Source of the DNA: Magnolia sinica
Taxonomy: Eukaryota > Streptophyta > Magnoliopsida > Magnoliales > Magnoliaceae
NCBI RefSeq assembly: GCF_029962835.1
Contig: NC_080579.1
Coordinates: forward strand, 85,763,959-85,827,958
DNA: 64,000 nucleotides
Direction: 5' to 3'
Numbering within the stretch: position 1 is the first letter of the stretch; the number at the start of each line of letters is the position of its first letter. Below are positions 12,592 through 23,718 of this stretch, piece by piece. The position numbers and the translations under genes were made by a program. The notes below the pieces were generated by a model. That model was not told the origin of the DNA. It was given only the letters and a program-made list of their open reading frames with translations, and searched no databases.

Positions 12592-12921
12592 TAGGGTTGC
12601 ACACGCGTCGAGCTAGCTCGAAAAGCTCTCTTAACTCAACTCATGTCAACTCAGATTGACTTGGCTTGAATGGTCGACTCGAGTTGAGTTAAGCTGAATT
12701 TTTGAAGCTCGAATTGAGTTCGAGCAGGGTACATTTCGACTCAACTCGACTCGAAGCTCGAACTCGAGCTCAACTCGGCTCAAGTAAAATTTTTAATATA
12801 TATATAATATAATATAATATAATATAATATAATATAATATAATATAATATAATACACTTAACAGTTTCTTTTAAAAAAAAAAAAAAAAACCAAAGCATAC
12901 CAGACCACGCCCATACCCCTT

Positions 12922-12980
<59 letters not shown>

Positions 12981-13445
12981 CCCCTAAAACCAACCCAGCC
13001 GCTGCCTGCTCGCCGATCGCTGCTGGCCTACCTTCTACTCTCTCTTTCTCTCATTCTCTGACTCGATCCACTTAGCAGTCAACCCATTTGGCCACCATCC
13101 AAGCATCTACAAACAAAGGTAGGTTTATTATTATTATTATTATTTTAATGTAATACAATAATTATATGATTTTAGTTGTATATTTTTTTAAATTTTTATT
13201 TTCGAATAATAATCAGATTGGGTCGGGTTGACCGTTTGGGCAATGGGTTAGGTCGGGTTGGGCGATGCGTTGGGAGGGGGGGGGGGGGGGGGGGAGAAGC
13301 TCGAGCTTGACTCGACAACTTTGACAAACAAGCTAAGCTTCAGTGTTGAGCTCGAACTCGAACTCAAGTATAGCATGGATGAGTCGAGCTGAGCTTGGCC
13401 CACCTCGACTCGACTCGACTCGACTGGGCTAGATGTACAGCCCTA
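12592..13445. mobile_element. Long hAT-type MITE carrying extra internal DNA
   Basis: Exact 8-bp duplications, GAGTGGGT, lie at 12584-12591 and 13446-13453. The ends are TAGGGTTGCACA and TGTACAGCCCTA. Subterminal AGCTCGA/GACTCGA clusters match the other hAT copies. The middle differs: it holds an AATAT run, a (CT)n run at 12928-12974, and a CT-rich leader-like segment ending AACAAAGGTAGGTTT, which looks like a splice donor. A poly-G run is at 13277-13293. It may have captured a gene 5' end, but that is inference. Confidence 0.85.
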
Positions 13446-13453
13446 GAGTGGGT

Positions 13454-14340
13454 GTGAAAGACGCTGATATGTGGCCCTTACTCCATCGAGAATTAGTGTA
13501 TACCAATCTCTCACCATATATGGCTGGGGGGCTACAATCTGACTATTTGTTTATGATGGGATTTTTCGGTTTTTGTTTTGGACTCAGTGTTGGGATTCTA
13601 GCCCACTCTTATCAATGGTAGCAGATTGGCCACCTAGGACTTACTGTGTACACTGTACAGTGAAGTGCGATGGGTTAGGTTCTGGTCAGGTCATGACCCT
13701 CGACCCATCTACAAAACGAGCCAAGAATTCCAGCAGGAACCTGATCCACGACCCATTACCCTGTGGCTGGCTCTGACCTACTTAAAATTCGTCAACCCCA
13801 AGCCGGACCCGACCCAAGCTGTTTATATTTAATTGGTATGGACTCAACCAACTCGACCAGTGACCCATTAACTTTTATTGCCGACCTGACCCACTTAAAT
13901 TCATCAAGCCCAAACCCTGGTCTATTTAATTATAATGGGGTTGGACTCATCCAACCCAACCCGACCCAGCATGACCAGACTCAGGTTTAAGGATGGAATA
14001 TGAGGCTAAGGGAGGCAAGTCTCACCCAATCAGTGAATACATGCAACCATACGTATGAATATTGGTATGTATCGTCCATTAATTTGATTTGGGTTATGGG
14101 CTGGCCGTGCCAGGTCATCTGGCCCAGCCCATGATAAGCCATGTAGGCAGGTCGGGTTGGGTAGGGTTCAATCCAAGCGGGACCCATTTACTTAAATGGG
14201 CCACATTTTTTTAAAACTGAGCCTGTCCTGCTGCCCGTTTAGCTTGGTCCAAACCCGCCTAATAAGAGGTTCGGGCAAGTTGTGCCCTGGCTGACCCAAC
14301 CCATTTTCACCCCGCAGTGGATTGGCTGGTGTACTGCACA
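13454..14340. other. No gene; CCCGACCC-rich repeat relics
   Basis: Degenerate CCCAACCCGACCC and GGGTTGGG words, like those at 8938-9600. A region at 13500-13660 (TATACCAATCTCTCACCAT... through ...TGTGTACACTGTACAG) resembles 29050-29160. No coding potential seen. Confidence 0.4.
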
Positions 14341-14351
14341 CCAGCGACCTC

Positions 14352-14760
14352 GCTAGTGTGTTGACGTCACCAAGTTCTGTGGGCCCCACCATAAGGTAGG
14401 TGTTATATTCAAATTGCCCTCCCATTTTGGAAGATCTTTTTAAGATTTGAGCCGAAAAATTAAAATAGATCCAAATATCAAGAGGACCACATTGTAAAAG
14501 CAGTTGGAGATTGAACATCTATCATTGAAGCCTTCTCATGGTCGTAGAAGTTTTTTTTTTTTTTTTTTTTCAATTATCAATTTGATATTTGTTTTTGATC
14601 TTATGGACAGATTGAATGGAGAAAAAGCATTAAGGTGTTCCCACAAACGTTTTAATGGTGGAAATCATTGTCTCCACTGCTATTTGTGATGTGATTCATT
14701 TGAACTTTGGATATAACTCTTTTGAACAAGCATAAGATCCTAGCCCTTGATAGGCAGACA
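14352..14760. mobile_element. MITE relic with GTGGGCCCCACCAT core
   Basis: It begins TCTGTGGGCCCCACCATAA and has family-typical internal words (AAGATTTGAGCC, AATGGTGGAAATCATTGTC), interrupted by a T-run at about 14551-14570. The right end with the inverted core is missing or too diverged. Confidence 0.5.
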
Positions 14761-15180
14761 GGAGAAGTGATACTCTGCTAGATTGTGACCATTTATTCAG
14801 ATGCACAAGTAAAATTGTATATTTGGCATATATTTACCACAATCTAAACCGTTGGAAACGTGGGACCAAATGTAAATGGTGTATATTCCCAAAATAATAT
14901 CGATTAGATGATTATAACTGATGAGTAATGTATAATTGGTTATTGAATTTGGACCATTGATCATTTCTCAATTTAACCATCCACTCTTTTTAATCATAAA
15001 TCTGAAAATCATATGGTTATTTAATTTCTTTTGGGTTACAAAACATTACCATGGGTTCATTATTTGAAATTCTTGCCGTACATGTATGCCACGTGTACAG
15101 TGTAGCGTGCTTACGTTTGGATAGTCGTACTCTGCCAGAGTACCAATCTTTTCTCCCTCAGACAACGCGCTCTCACGTAA
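14761..15180. other. Left flank of the large inverted composite; no gene seen
   Basis: AT-rich until ~15040, then a less AT-rich stretch leading into the left inverted end. The outermost boundary and target duplication of the composite could not be fixed by eye. Confidence 0.4.
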
Positions 15181-15308
15181 CCTGAGAAATTTACGACTGT
15201 GGACCCCACCTTGTATCCAGCGGTTTTTACGAAACAATACAAACTTAAGTTACCAACTTAGAGTAGCACGTGCGGACAGCGAATTTGAGGACGAAACTAC
15301 CCCTCCCT
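15181..15308 (+). repeat. Left outer inverted end of the composite
   Basis: This matches the reverse complement of 27111-27231. Shared words include CTGTGGACCCCACCTT, GGTTTTTACGAAA, ACTTAGA and TTGAGGACAAAAATACCCCT (with small differences). Several gaps and substitutions indicate an old pair. Confidence 0.75.
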
Positions 15309-15491
15309 TTCATTGCTATTGCTTTTCCTCTCCCTTTCCACTGCTGCTTTCACCCCATTTTCTCACTCTGTTTCCGGTAAGAAAGACAAAAAAAACCCAT
15401 TTTCTGGGCCCCCTTACTTATCAGCATTTTGTATTCTTCTGAAAATGGTCGGTCCAGTGAAGAAAGCACGCACCACAGGTATATTTTAAAC
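15309..15491 (+). repeat. Leader-like block, copy 1, with possible first exon
   Basis: A CT-rich block (TTTCCACTGCTGCTTTCACCC, then CACTCTGTTTCC-GTAAGAAAGAC) runs into an ATG at 15445 that opens 11 codons up to CACAG followed by GTATAT, a good splice donor. A second copy lies at 16555-16815, where the ATG is ATA. Between the copies the last ~40 bases are almost identical while the rest has diverged. No protein family is recognisable from so short an exon. Confidence 0.5.
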
Positions 15492-15799
15492 TCAGTTGGG
15501 CTAACATTGAATGTATGTAGTATATCCACGCCGTCCATCCATTTTTCCATCTAATTTAAGGGGTTGAGGCCCAAATTGAAGCATATCAAAAGATCAAGTG
15601 GATCATACCACGAAAAACAGTGGGGATAATGATTTCCACCATTGAAACCATAGTAGGCTCAACATTGATGTTTGTTTGTTATCAAATCTGTGGCCCCTAA
15701 AAAATGATCAACAGTAGAATTTCAATTCCAAATTTTCATGTGGTGTGGTCCATTTGAATATTGGATACATTTAGATTTTTAGGCTCAAGCCATTAAATT
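15492..15799 (+). mobile_element. MITE fragment, copy 1
   Basis: It contains CACGCCGTCCATCCATTTTTCC and AAATTGAAGCATATCAAAAG, typical of the GTGGGCCCCAC MITE family. It runs directly into the 21-bp array at about 15800, where the right half should be. The same junction occurs at 17344, so the fusion predates the duplication of this unit. Confidence 0.65.
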
Positions 15800-16442
15800 A
15801 TCTATTAAGTTTGCCCCGCTGATTTTCTAGTTTGCCTCGCTGAATTTCATATTTGCCCCGCTCAATTTCATGTTTGCCCTGCTGATTATCTAATTTGCCC
15901 CGCTGAATTCCTAATTTGCCCCGCTGAATTTCATATTTTTCATGCTGAATTTTATGTTTACCCCGCTCATTTTTTAGTTTTCCCGCTGAATTTCACGTTT
16001 CCCCCACTGAATTTCATGTTTGCCCTTCTCATTTTTCAGTTTTTCCCGCTGAATTTCATGTTTGCCCTGCTGAATTTCATGTTTGCCCTGCTCATTTTTC
16101 AATTTTTCGAATGTCACGTTTCCCCCGCTGAATTTCATGTTTGCCCCGCTCAATTTTCAGTTTTTCTTGCTGAATTTCATGTTTCCCTCATTGAATTTCA
16201 TGATTTGCCCTGCTGAATTTCATGTTTCCCCCGCTGAAAATCAAGTTTGCCCTGCTCAATTTCATGTTTGCCCTGCTCAATGTCTAGGTTCCCTCCCTCA
16301 ATTTCGAGCTTACCTCGCTGAATTTTCATACTTCCCTCGCACCATTTCTAGTTTGCCTTGCTCAATTTTCATGATCGCCTAGTTCAATTTCTAGGTTGTC
16401 TCGCTGAACTTTCATGCTTGTCTTGCTCAATTTTCATGCTTG
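15800..16442 (+). repeat. ~21-bp tandem array, left arm, block 1
   Basis: Degenerate units with consensus near GTTTGCCCCGCTGAATTTCAT. Unit length varies between about 19 and 24 bases, and about 30 units are present. It gives long but repetitive open frames (MFALLNF-type) that reflect the repeat, not a gene. Confidence 0.9.
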
Positions 16443-16540
16443 CCTCACGCAATTCCATGATAGACAGCGTCGCTGAATTTAGCGAGCACCACATGAAGTC
16501 ATTCGTATCTTTGAAGCCCTGATCCATATAAGCACTTAGA
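16443..16540 (+). repeat. Inner inverted block, left copy
   Basis: Contains CCATGATAGACAG, GCGAGCACCACATGAAGTCA and CCATATAAGCAC. The same block appears reverse-complemented at 18803-18912, confirming that the arms are inverted copies. Confidence 0.8.
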
Positions 16541-16554
16541 CCTGCACATGCGGA

Positions 16555-16815
16555 CACCCAAATTCAGGACGAAAATACACCTCTTTTCACTGCGACCTTT
16601 CCACTGCTGCTTTCGTTGCTTTCACCCCTTTCCACTTTTGCTTTCGTTTCTTTCACCCCTTTCCTCACTCTGTTTCCAGTAAGAAAGACAAAACATCATT
16701 GAGGGGCCCGTTTCCTTAATAGCATTGGATTACATCCTCCCTGTACTTCAGCATTTTGTCTTCTTTTGAAAATAATCGGTCCAGTGAAGAAAGCACGCAC
16801 CACAGGTATATTTTA
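16555..16815 (+). repeat. Leader-like block, copy 2
   Basis: Second copy of the CT-rich block at 15309-15491. It has the same GTAAGAAAGAC word and the same CGGTCCAGTGAAGAAAGCAC segment followed by a GTATAT donor. The initiator reads ATA at 16773, and there are extra repeats of TTTCACCCCTTTCC. Leader, MITE fragment and array follow in the same order, so the whole ~1.3-kb unit was duplicated in tandem. Confidence 0.65.
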
Positions 16816-17344
16816 AGCTTGCATAATACGATGAAAACGAAGGGGTATTACATAATCCGATGAACATGATGTATTACAAATAAAACATCATTGTGGGGCG
16901 TAGTAAGCGTATTCGGATTGCGTACTGAGTTAGTCAGTATGCTCCCATCGTACTAAGTAAACTCAGTTGGGCCCACATTGAATGTATGTAGTATATCCAC
17001 TCCGTCCATTCGTTTTTCCATCTAATTAAAGGGGTTTAGCCCCAAATTGAAGCATATCAAAAGATCAACTGGATCATACCACGGGAAACAGTGGGCATGA
17101 TGATTTCCACCGTTGAAATCATAGTAGGCCCAATAGTGATGTTTATTTATTATCAAACCTGTTCATAAGATCATACAGACATGGATTAATAGAAAACACC
17201 ATTATAAGCTTGATCCAAAACTTATGTGGCCCATAAGAAATGATCAATAGTAGAAGTTCAATTTAAAATTTTCATATGGTGTGGTCCATTTGAACATTGG
17301 ATACATTTAGATTTTTAAGCTGAAGTCATGAAATTATCTATTAA
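16816..17344 (+). mobile_element. MITE fragment, copy 2
   Basis: It includes GGATTGCGTACTGAGTTAG at ~16918, resembling the outer TIR of the MITE at 9-485, then CAGTTGGGCCCACATTGAATG and the CTCCGTCCATTCGTTTTTCC word. It ends at the same array junction as copy 1 but keeps more of the left part. Confidence 0.6.
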
Positions 17345-17785
17345 GTTTGCCCCGCTGAATTTCATGTTTCCCCTACTCAATTTCATTTTGCCCCGCTGAT
17401 TTTTCTAGTTTGCCCCACTCAATTTCATGTTTGCCCCGTTCAATTTCATGTTTGCCCCGCTAATTTTCTAGTTTGCCTCGCTGATTTTCTAGTTTCCCCC
17501 GCTGAATTTCATGTTTCCCCCACTGATTTTTCAGTTTGCCCCGCTGAATTTCTAGTTTGCCCCGCTGATTTTCTAGTTTGCCCCGCTCAATTTCATGCTT
17601 GCCCCACTGAATTTCTAGTTTGCCCCGCTGAATTTCTAGTTTCCCCGACTGAATTTCAAGTTTCCCCCGCTCAATTTCATGTTTTTCCCGCTGAAATTCA
17701 TGTTTTCCCCGCTGAATTTCATGTTTTCCCTGCTGAATTTCATGTTTTCCTCGATCAATTTTCTAGTTTGCCCCGCTCAATGTTT
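17345..17785 (+). repeat. ~21-bp tandem array, left arm, block 2
   Basis: About 20 units of the GTTTGCCCCGCTGAATTTCAT type, interrupted on the right by the ycf1 insertion and resuming at 18498. Confidence 0.9.
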
Positions 17786-18497
17786 TCTTAAAGCGATCGT
17801 TATTTTTATATATCGCAATAGATAATTCCATCGTTTATAGTTGAAAAGAAGAGTCATAAGAGGTTTTTCAATCCAGAAGAGGTCTCTATCCTCTTTAAGT
17901 ATTTCCAACTTCCAATTTTCTTGGTACCCTTGATTCCCATATAGTTTGTCTGGATCCTCATTTTTTTCCGAACAAAGGGAAGGGTCTTCTTTTGTGGATG
18001 CCTCTTGTTCTTATTTAGTCTTCATCGTTTCGAAAGTCATTTCTATTTCTACATCTGTTTCTTCCGCACTTTCCCCCCTTTCTTCCGTTTCTGAGGTTTG
18101 TTTCAGTTTCTTAGTGACAATAGGCAACGATATTCTGCCTAAATAGTAGACACATGTGATAAATAAAAGAATACTAAAGATTCGAGGCATAGAATTTCTC
18201 AATTCTGACACAAGGTACTTATTAGATCGAATAAGTACATTAGATCTAATAGAATTATTTTGCCGTATCCAAAATAATACCAATCCAACCCATTTCATGA
18301 AGAAAATGTGACCAATTAACCAACCAACAAAACTACTTGTTACAAATAACATCTTGTTGTTGCATCGAAACATATAAATGTTCACTAATCTGGCTAACGT
18401 TGAACTTGGTAAAATGCAATGGTTGAATAATTGAAAAATGAGATTATTCAGGAATACACATTGAATGCTGAGATTACGCATTGAATTTCTGGTAGTT
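17786..18497 (-). pseudogene. ycf1: Nuclear copy of a chloroplast ycf1 (TIC214) segment
   Basis: Read on the minus strand, ~710 bp encodes a recognisable internal part of chloroplast Ycf1/Tic214, a plastid inner-envelope translocon protein. Landmarks are [29 protein letters not shown] and the acidic [18 protein letters not shown] stretch. Further on, in the same sense, the SEEKEDPDK-like region and RYIKN follow. Both ends break inside the gene and abut 21-bp array units, so this is a nuclear plastid insertion (NUPT), not an assembly of plastid reads. A stop (TAA at 18013-18011) stands where plastid copies have glutamine (CAA), a C-to-T change typical of decaying NUPTs. No start codon or promoter is expected. 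Confidence 0.9.
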
Positions 18498-18650
18498 TGC
18501 CCCATTGAATATCTAGTTTGCCCTGCTCAATATCCAGTTTGCCCCGTTCAAGTTGTAGTTTGCCCTGGTCAAATTCTAGTTTGTCTCGCTTATGTTGGTA
18601 GTTTGTCTCGTACAATTTCCGGTATTTCCCCGCTCAATTTTTATCGCTAT
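18498..18650 (+). repeat. ~21-bp tandem array, left arm, block 3
   Basis: Continuation of the array after the ycf1 insertion, more degenerate (TAGTTTGCCCTGCTCAAT, TAGTTTGTCTCG). Confidence 0.8.
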
Positions 18651-18904
18651 TTCATATGAAGCTTGTTCAAATTAATGAAATGCTACATTGTTTTCAATTA
18701 TGTCTGATTTTGTACACTATATTTATCTTGTGAATTTTATGCTTGATATGTTTTTCAATTCATCTTTGCAGGTGACGAATGATTTCATATTTCCTCCGCT
18801 GAAATAAACAACCAGAGCTCATATGGATTAGGCCTCCAACGATACGAATGATTTCATGTGGTGCTCGTTTAATTTTGTGATACTATCTATCATGGCATTG
18901 AGCG
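18651..18904. other. Centre of the inverted composite, with inner block in reverse
   Basis: Holds ~150 bp of AT-rich single-copy sequence ending CATCTTTGCAG (an acceptor-like site at 18774). The inner block at 18803-18912 is the reverse complement of 16443-16540. This is the loop of the predicted foldback. Confidence 0.65.
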
Positions 18905-20009
18905 AGGCAAGCATGGAACTTGATTAAAGCAAACTAAGAATTGATCGAGAGAAGTATGAAATTTTAGCGGGGCAATCTAGAAACTGAGCAAGCCAAGCAT
19001 TAAAATTGAGTGGGGCAAACTAGAAAATGAGCGGGGCAAATTAGAAAATTGAGCAGGGCAAACTAGAAATTGAGCGGGGCAAACATGAAATTTAGCGGGG
19101 CAAACTAGAAAATCAACGGAGGAAACATGAAATTGAGCGGGGTAAACTAGAAATTCAGCAGGGCAAAAATGAAATTCAGCAGGGCAAACATGAAATTGAG
19201 CGGGGCAAATATGGAATTGAGCGGGGCAAACATGAAAATTGAGTAGGGCAAACTAGAAATTGAGCGGGACAAACTATATATTCAGCCATGTAAGCAAACA
19301 TTAAATCAAGTTAGCGTAGCATGATATTGAGCTAGGCAAACGATAAATTGAGCGAGCATAGCATGATATTGAGCTGGGTAAACGATATTTCGAGCGAGCA
19401 TAGCATGATATTGAGCAGGGCAAACATTAAATCAAGCGAGCGTAACATGATATTGAGCAGGGCAAACATTAAATCGAGCAAGCATAGCATGATACTGAGT
19501 CGGGCAAACAATATTTTAAGCGAGCATAGCATGATATTGAGCTGGACAAACATTAAATCGAGCGAGCATAGCATGATATTGAGCGGGGCAAACATTAAAT
19601 TGAGCAAGCCTTGCATGATATTGAGTTGAGCAAACCTTAAATCGAGCGAGCATAGCATGATATTGAGAGGGGTAAACATTAAATCGAGCGGGCATAACAT
19701 GATATTGAGCGGGGCAAACATTAAATCGACGAGCATAGCATGATAATGAGCTGGGCATACATTAAATTGAGCGATCCTAGCATGAAATTTATCGAGGTAA
19801 ACATTAAATTGACCTTATCTACTATGAAATTAAGCTGGGCCAACATTAAATTGAGCGATCTTAGTGTGAAATTGAGCAGGGTAAACATGAAATTCAGCGA
19901 GCCTAGCATGAGATCGAGTGAGCCCTAACATGGAATTGAGTGAGCTTTAAATGGAATTGAGTGAGTTTCACATGGATTTGAACGATCAACGCATAAAATT
20001 AACTAAGCC
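18905..20009 (-). repeat. ~21-bp tandem array in reverse orientation, right arm
   Basis: Units read GAGCGGGGCAAACATGAAATT, the reverse complement of the left-arm unit. From about 19290 to 19740 the units are paired into a ~42-bp higher-order repeat alternating GGGCAAACATTAAATCGAGC and GAGCATAGCATGATATTGAG. Beyond 19750 the units drift further. The array is cut at 20010 by the solo LTR and resumes at 26179. Confidence 0.9.
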
Positions 20010-20679
20010 TAACGTGTAAGACCCGTATCCTAACCCGTACCGTTCCGTAGACTTCCGCGATTTTCTCAGTCGAATTTCGGCAACCTTCGACCCTTAACCG
20101 GTATTTGCGCGCGACCTTGAGTGTCATCCTGTAATTTCGAGTCGGCTTGACCTAAGACCTATGTCATTGCGACCACATCGTCGCTGCGACTCCAACGCCG
20201 CGTCTCATACGGCAATCCGAGTTGTACATCAAAGGATATAGGTCGCGCTCTATTTGGACCATTGATTGTAATTTGGTGGGGCCCACCTATCACATTGGCA
20301 CTTTTCCCAAGGCTAGAGTGACATCACCCTAAGCCATCCATAAATTCTAGTCAAAGTAATAATGACCCTAGCCCATACTTACCACCTTTTCCCCAAAACA
20401 CTTATTACCTAGCTAAGAGAGAGAGAGAGCTATCATCATTACTCTCTCTCTCCTTCATCTCTCTCTTCCCTTTTTCATTCTCCATTTTTCCACCATGGTA
20501 GCAAGACCTTGGACGTCCCAAGCTCTCCAAATTCCTAGCCCTTTTCCACCTTAGATTCCCCATATCCTGCCATCAAAAAGCTCATCTCCACCATTGAAGG
20601 AGCCCCATTGGAGCTTTGGAGCATCAAGGAGGAATAAGGAAGGTGGGTGCCTCTATTTCTCTCTCCCTCTCTATTCTTC

Positions 20680-21160
20680 TATGCGTGGTCCAACTATTGG
20701 ATATGGGATACATGCATGGACGATCAAAACCGTCTAACAGGTGGGATGGTTTTGCTGTCCACCCTGCTGGACTGACTGTCCAGTTGGACCGTCTGAATGG
20801 TGGAAATGAATAAATATCAGCTGGATTCCGGCTTCATAGCCACCTGTGAGGCCCACCTTGATGGATGTATTATACCCACTCCGTCCATCTGCAACAGTGC
20901 AGATCCAGAGCTCTTGTGGACTGCGCCATAGCAGCAGCAGGTGCCACTGACCGCTGAGGAAGGAAGATATAAATATCAGCTTGACCCCGATCGGGTGGGC
21001 CACACTGACGTGGCACCACCCTGCTGTATGTGTTCTATCCACCGTCCATCAGGGACGGTGGGACTCCACCTACCAGCCATGCATCTAGCCGTCTGTCCAT
21101 TACTGGACGCTGGATGGTGGTAATTATTATGATAGTAATTTTTATTATTATAATAACAAC

Positions 21161-21191
<31 letters not shown>

Positions 21192-23560
21192 GATATAATG
21201 TCTCTGATGGACCCACGTGGGACCCACCTTGGTGTATTTATTTCAAATCCCCACCGTCCAGAGATCTCTGGACGGTGTGGTGGGAACCACCTTCATATAT
21301 GTGGTGTGGGGCGCACCGTAATGTATGTGTTTTATATCTAAACCATCCATCCATTGGACGGCAGCGTGTGGGGCCCACCCTGTGTTAATGTATGTGCATC
21401 CATACGGCCATCTGTACGTGGGACGACCTGACGTCCAGTCCCTGGACGAGATCTGGACTGTCCAGATCGTGTGGGCCCACCTTAATCTCCACGTGAGACC
21501 ACCTTAAATGCTTGTGTCATATTCGTACCGTCCCAGGGGAGTGTGAGCTGACAGTGCAGTCACCCAACCAGCTAACAGATAAGGATAGAAAAAAAAAATA
21601 ATAATAATAATAAAGGTAATGTTATTATAATATATTATATTATAACATAAATATATAATGGTGGGCCCTACGTGAGACCCACCATGGTCTTGTACGTTGG
21701 ATCAGCACCATCCAGAGGGGTCTCTGGACGGTGGCCCTTTTTTTTATAAATCCTGTTGTATTATAATAATGACATTATATTATCTTATATGTAATTATAT
21801 TATATTATATAAGATATGTTTTGGTGGGCCACTGCTATGTGGGACCCACCTTTATCTTGGCATCCACACCGACCAGTTGGATTTGGACGGTGGATATGGT
21901 AGCCTCCTGCCACCGAATTATATATATAATATACGATATTATAATATATGTTGATAATATTAAATGGGTGGGTCACTCCTACGTGGGACCCACCTTTAAA
22001 CACGGATCTGCATCGTCAAGATGAATCTGGACGGTGAGTATGGGCACTGCTTCCACTTGCACTCATATACATAATAAATAATATTATATTCTATTATTAA
22101 TAACATATTGGCAGGCCACTACGTGGACTGCTTGGCTCGCACCATGATGTATATACATCTGCACCGTCCAGTTGCTAGGCGGTGTAGCAAGCCTGGCACC
22201 TATGTCGTCCATCCATTTTGGGGGTGGAGTCCACCGTGATGTAAGCCATGCACGGTCCCACAATGAAGCATGTGTTGTATTCCTACCGTCCATCTGGGCA
22301 TGGGCCACCTAGATGTATATCTCTACCGCTCACTGCCATATGGGGTCCAGAATGATGCATGTCTCTCAGCCAGATCATCCGTCAGGGCCCTGCCCGTGTT
22401 GCAATTCACACCGTCCACTGTTTGGGACAGTGGGACCCATTGTAGTGTGTTTTATCCTGGCCATCCGCCCAGACTGTGGGACTCCACCGTGATGGTTGTA
22501 TTGCATAGCGTCCATCTGTGGGGCTAGCTGTGATGTATTTGTTATCCATGTCGTCCAACTATATAGACCCCCACCAGCAATTCACTTGTGGTGTCAATGT
22601 CAGCAAGTTTGGCCTAATCATGGGTATGTGTTATGTCCCAACCGTCCGTCCATATGGACAGTGGGTCCCACGTGACATGATGTCAGCAAGTTATGTGGGT
22701 CCCATTTGATGTATGTGTTCTTCACATCGTCCATCCGTTTTGCCAGGACCCCCCCATGTTTCATCCACACCGTCTAGGGGGTCTAGACGGTGTTGGACAA
22801 TGTTTGGATAGTGTTGATTTACATGGACAATGTTTGGGCGGTGCTGACCATCGCTGGTGCGTCATGTGCTAAATAGAATGATAGTATATAATGATACACA
22901 TGTTGCACCTGCCACTATTGAAATAATTTTAGATGTAATCCAAGCTCTCACCCACATCCTAGTGGGACCCATCGTGATGTATTTGTTATCCAGGCCGTCC
23001 TTTGGCTGGACCGTTGGTAGGCCCAGCTATGATGAGTAGGCCCACTTGCTACATTTACAAGGCCCACTTGTGATGTATATTTGAGGCTCGCCTATTGTGT
23101 ATTTGGGGCCCGTGTGATGAGGCCCATAGGATGTATTTGAGGCCCAGGTGCAGGGCTCACCTGTTGTGTATTCATCGCTCTCTTTGGCGTGGTCCATTTA
23201 GCTATATTTGTGGCCCTTGTGAGGTGTATTGGGCCCATTAGTGCGGCCCATGTAATGCGCCCATGGGCGAGGCTCAAAGTGGTGTATTCTAGGCCCATGG
23301 GCGAGGCTCAAAGTGATGTATTCAAGGCCCATGGACGTTGCCCATTGTGATACACTCGAGGCCCTTGTATGAAGCCCAATGTGATGTATGTGGGGCCCAA
23401 TGTGATGCATGTATATCCGCTGCGTTGCATATAAATCCCTTATGTGGGCCACTCCTTGGGAACAACGTTGGTTAGATGCCCACATTGAGGGGCAATGATG
23501 GTTAGACGTCCTCATTGTGACCTTCCCTTAGGCCTTGTTAGGCCCGTTCTCTTCATGGGT
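20680..23560. repeat. Degenerate repeats inside the solo LTR, built from the MITE core
   Basis: There are dozens of copies of a block like GTGGGACCCACCTTGATGTAT followed by ACCGTCCATCTGGACGGTG, spaced roughly 60-100 bp. Some contain a short palindrome (GTCCAGAGATCTCTGGAC at about 21259). The words match the inner TIR of the MITEs in this window. AT-rich microsatellite patches separate them (21120-21190, 21590-21660, 21760-21810). From about 23000 the units become GAGGCCCA-GTGATGTAT. Confidence 0.7.
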
Positions 23561-23718
23561 TAACCCAAATAAGTGGGCCCCATTCGCCATAGACGGATGA
23601 CTCTATGCTATCAGATTTGATATAACCACGGCCGAGTGTCGATCTTTATACTATGGTTAATCGGCTGATCACCTATGGACCTCGCTTTATTTATCTACTA
23701 ATTATCGGTGCCAATTAT

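Noticed and set aside
16016-16382. Overlapping open frames rich in F, L and P (MFALLNF-type)
   Set aside because: They are translations of the 21-bp array, not genes; unit-length periodicity explains them.
17946-18146. 66-codon plus-strand frame in the ycf1 insert
   Set aside because: Complement of the ycf1 coding strand.
19332-19909. Open frames of 60-134 codons on both strands with repeating MLCSLDLMFA or NIKSSEHSM motifs
   Set aside because: They follow the 42-bp repeat, which lacks stops in several frames; there is no independent coding evidence.
15800-20009. Possible CRISPR-like array of short repeats
   Set aside because: Repeats are contiguous and degenerate with no unique spacers, and the genome is a plant.
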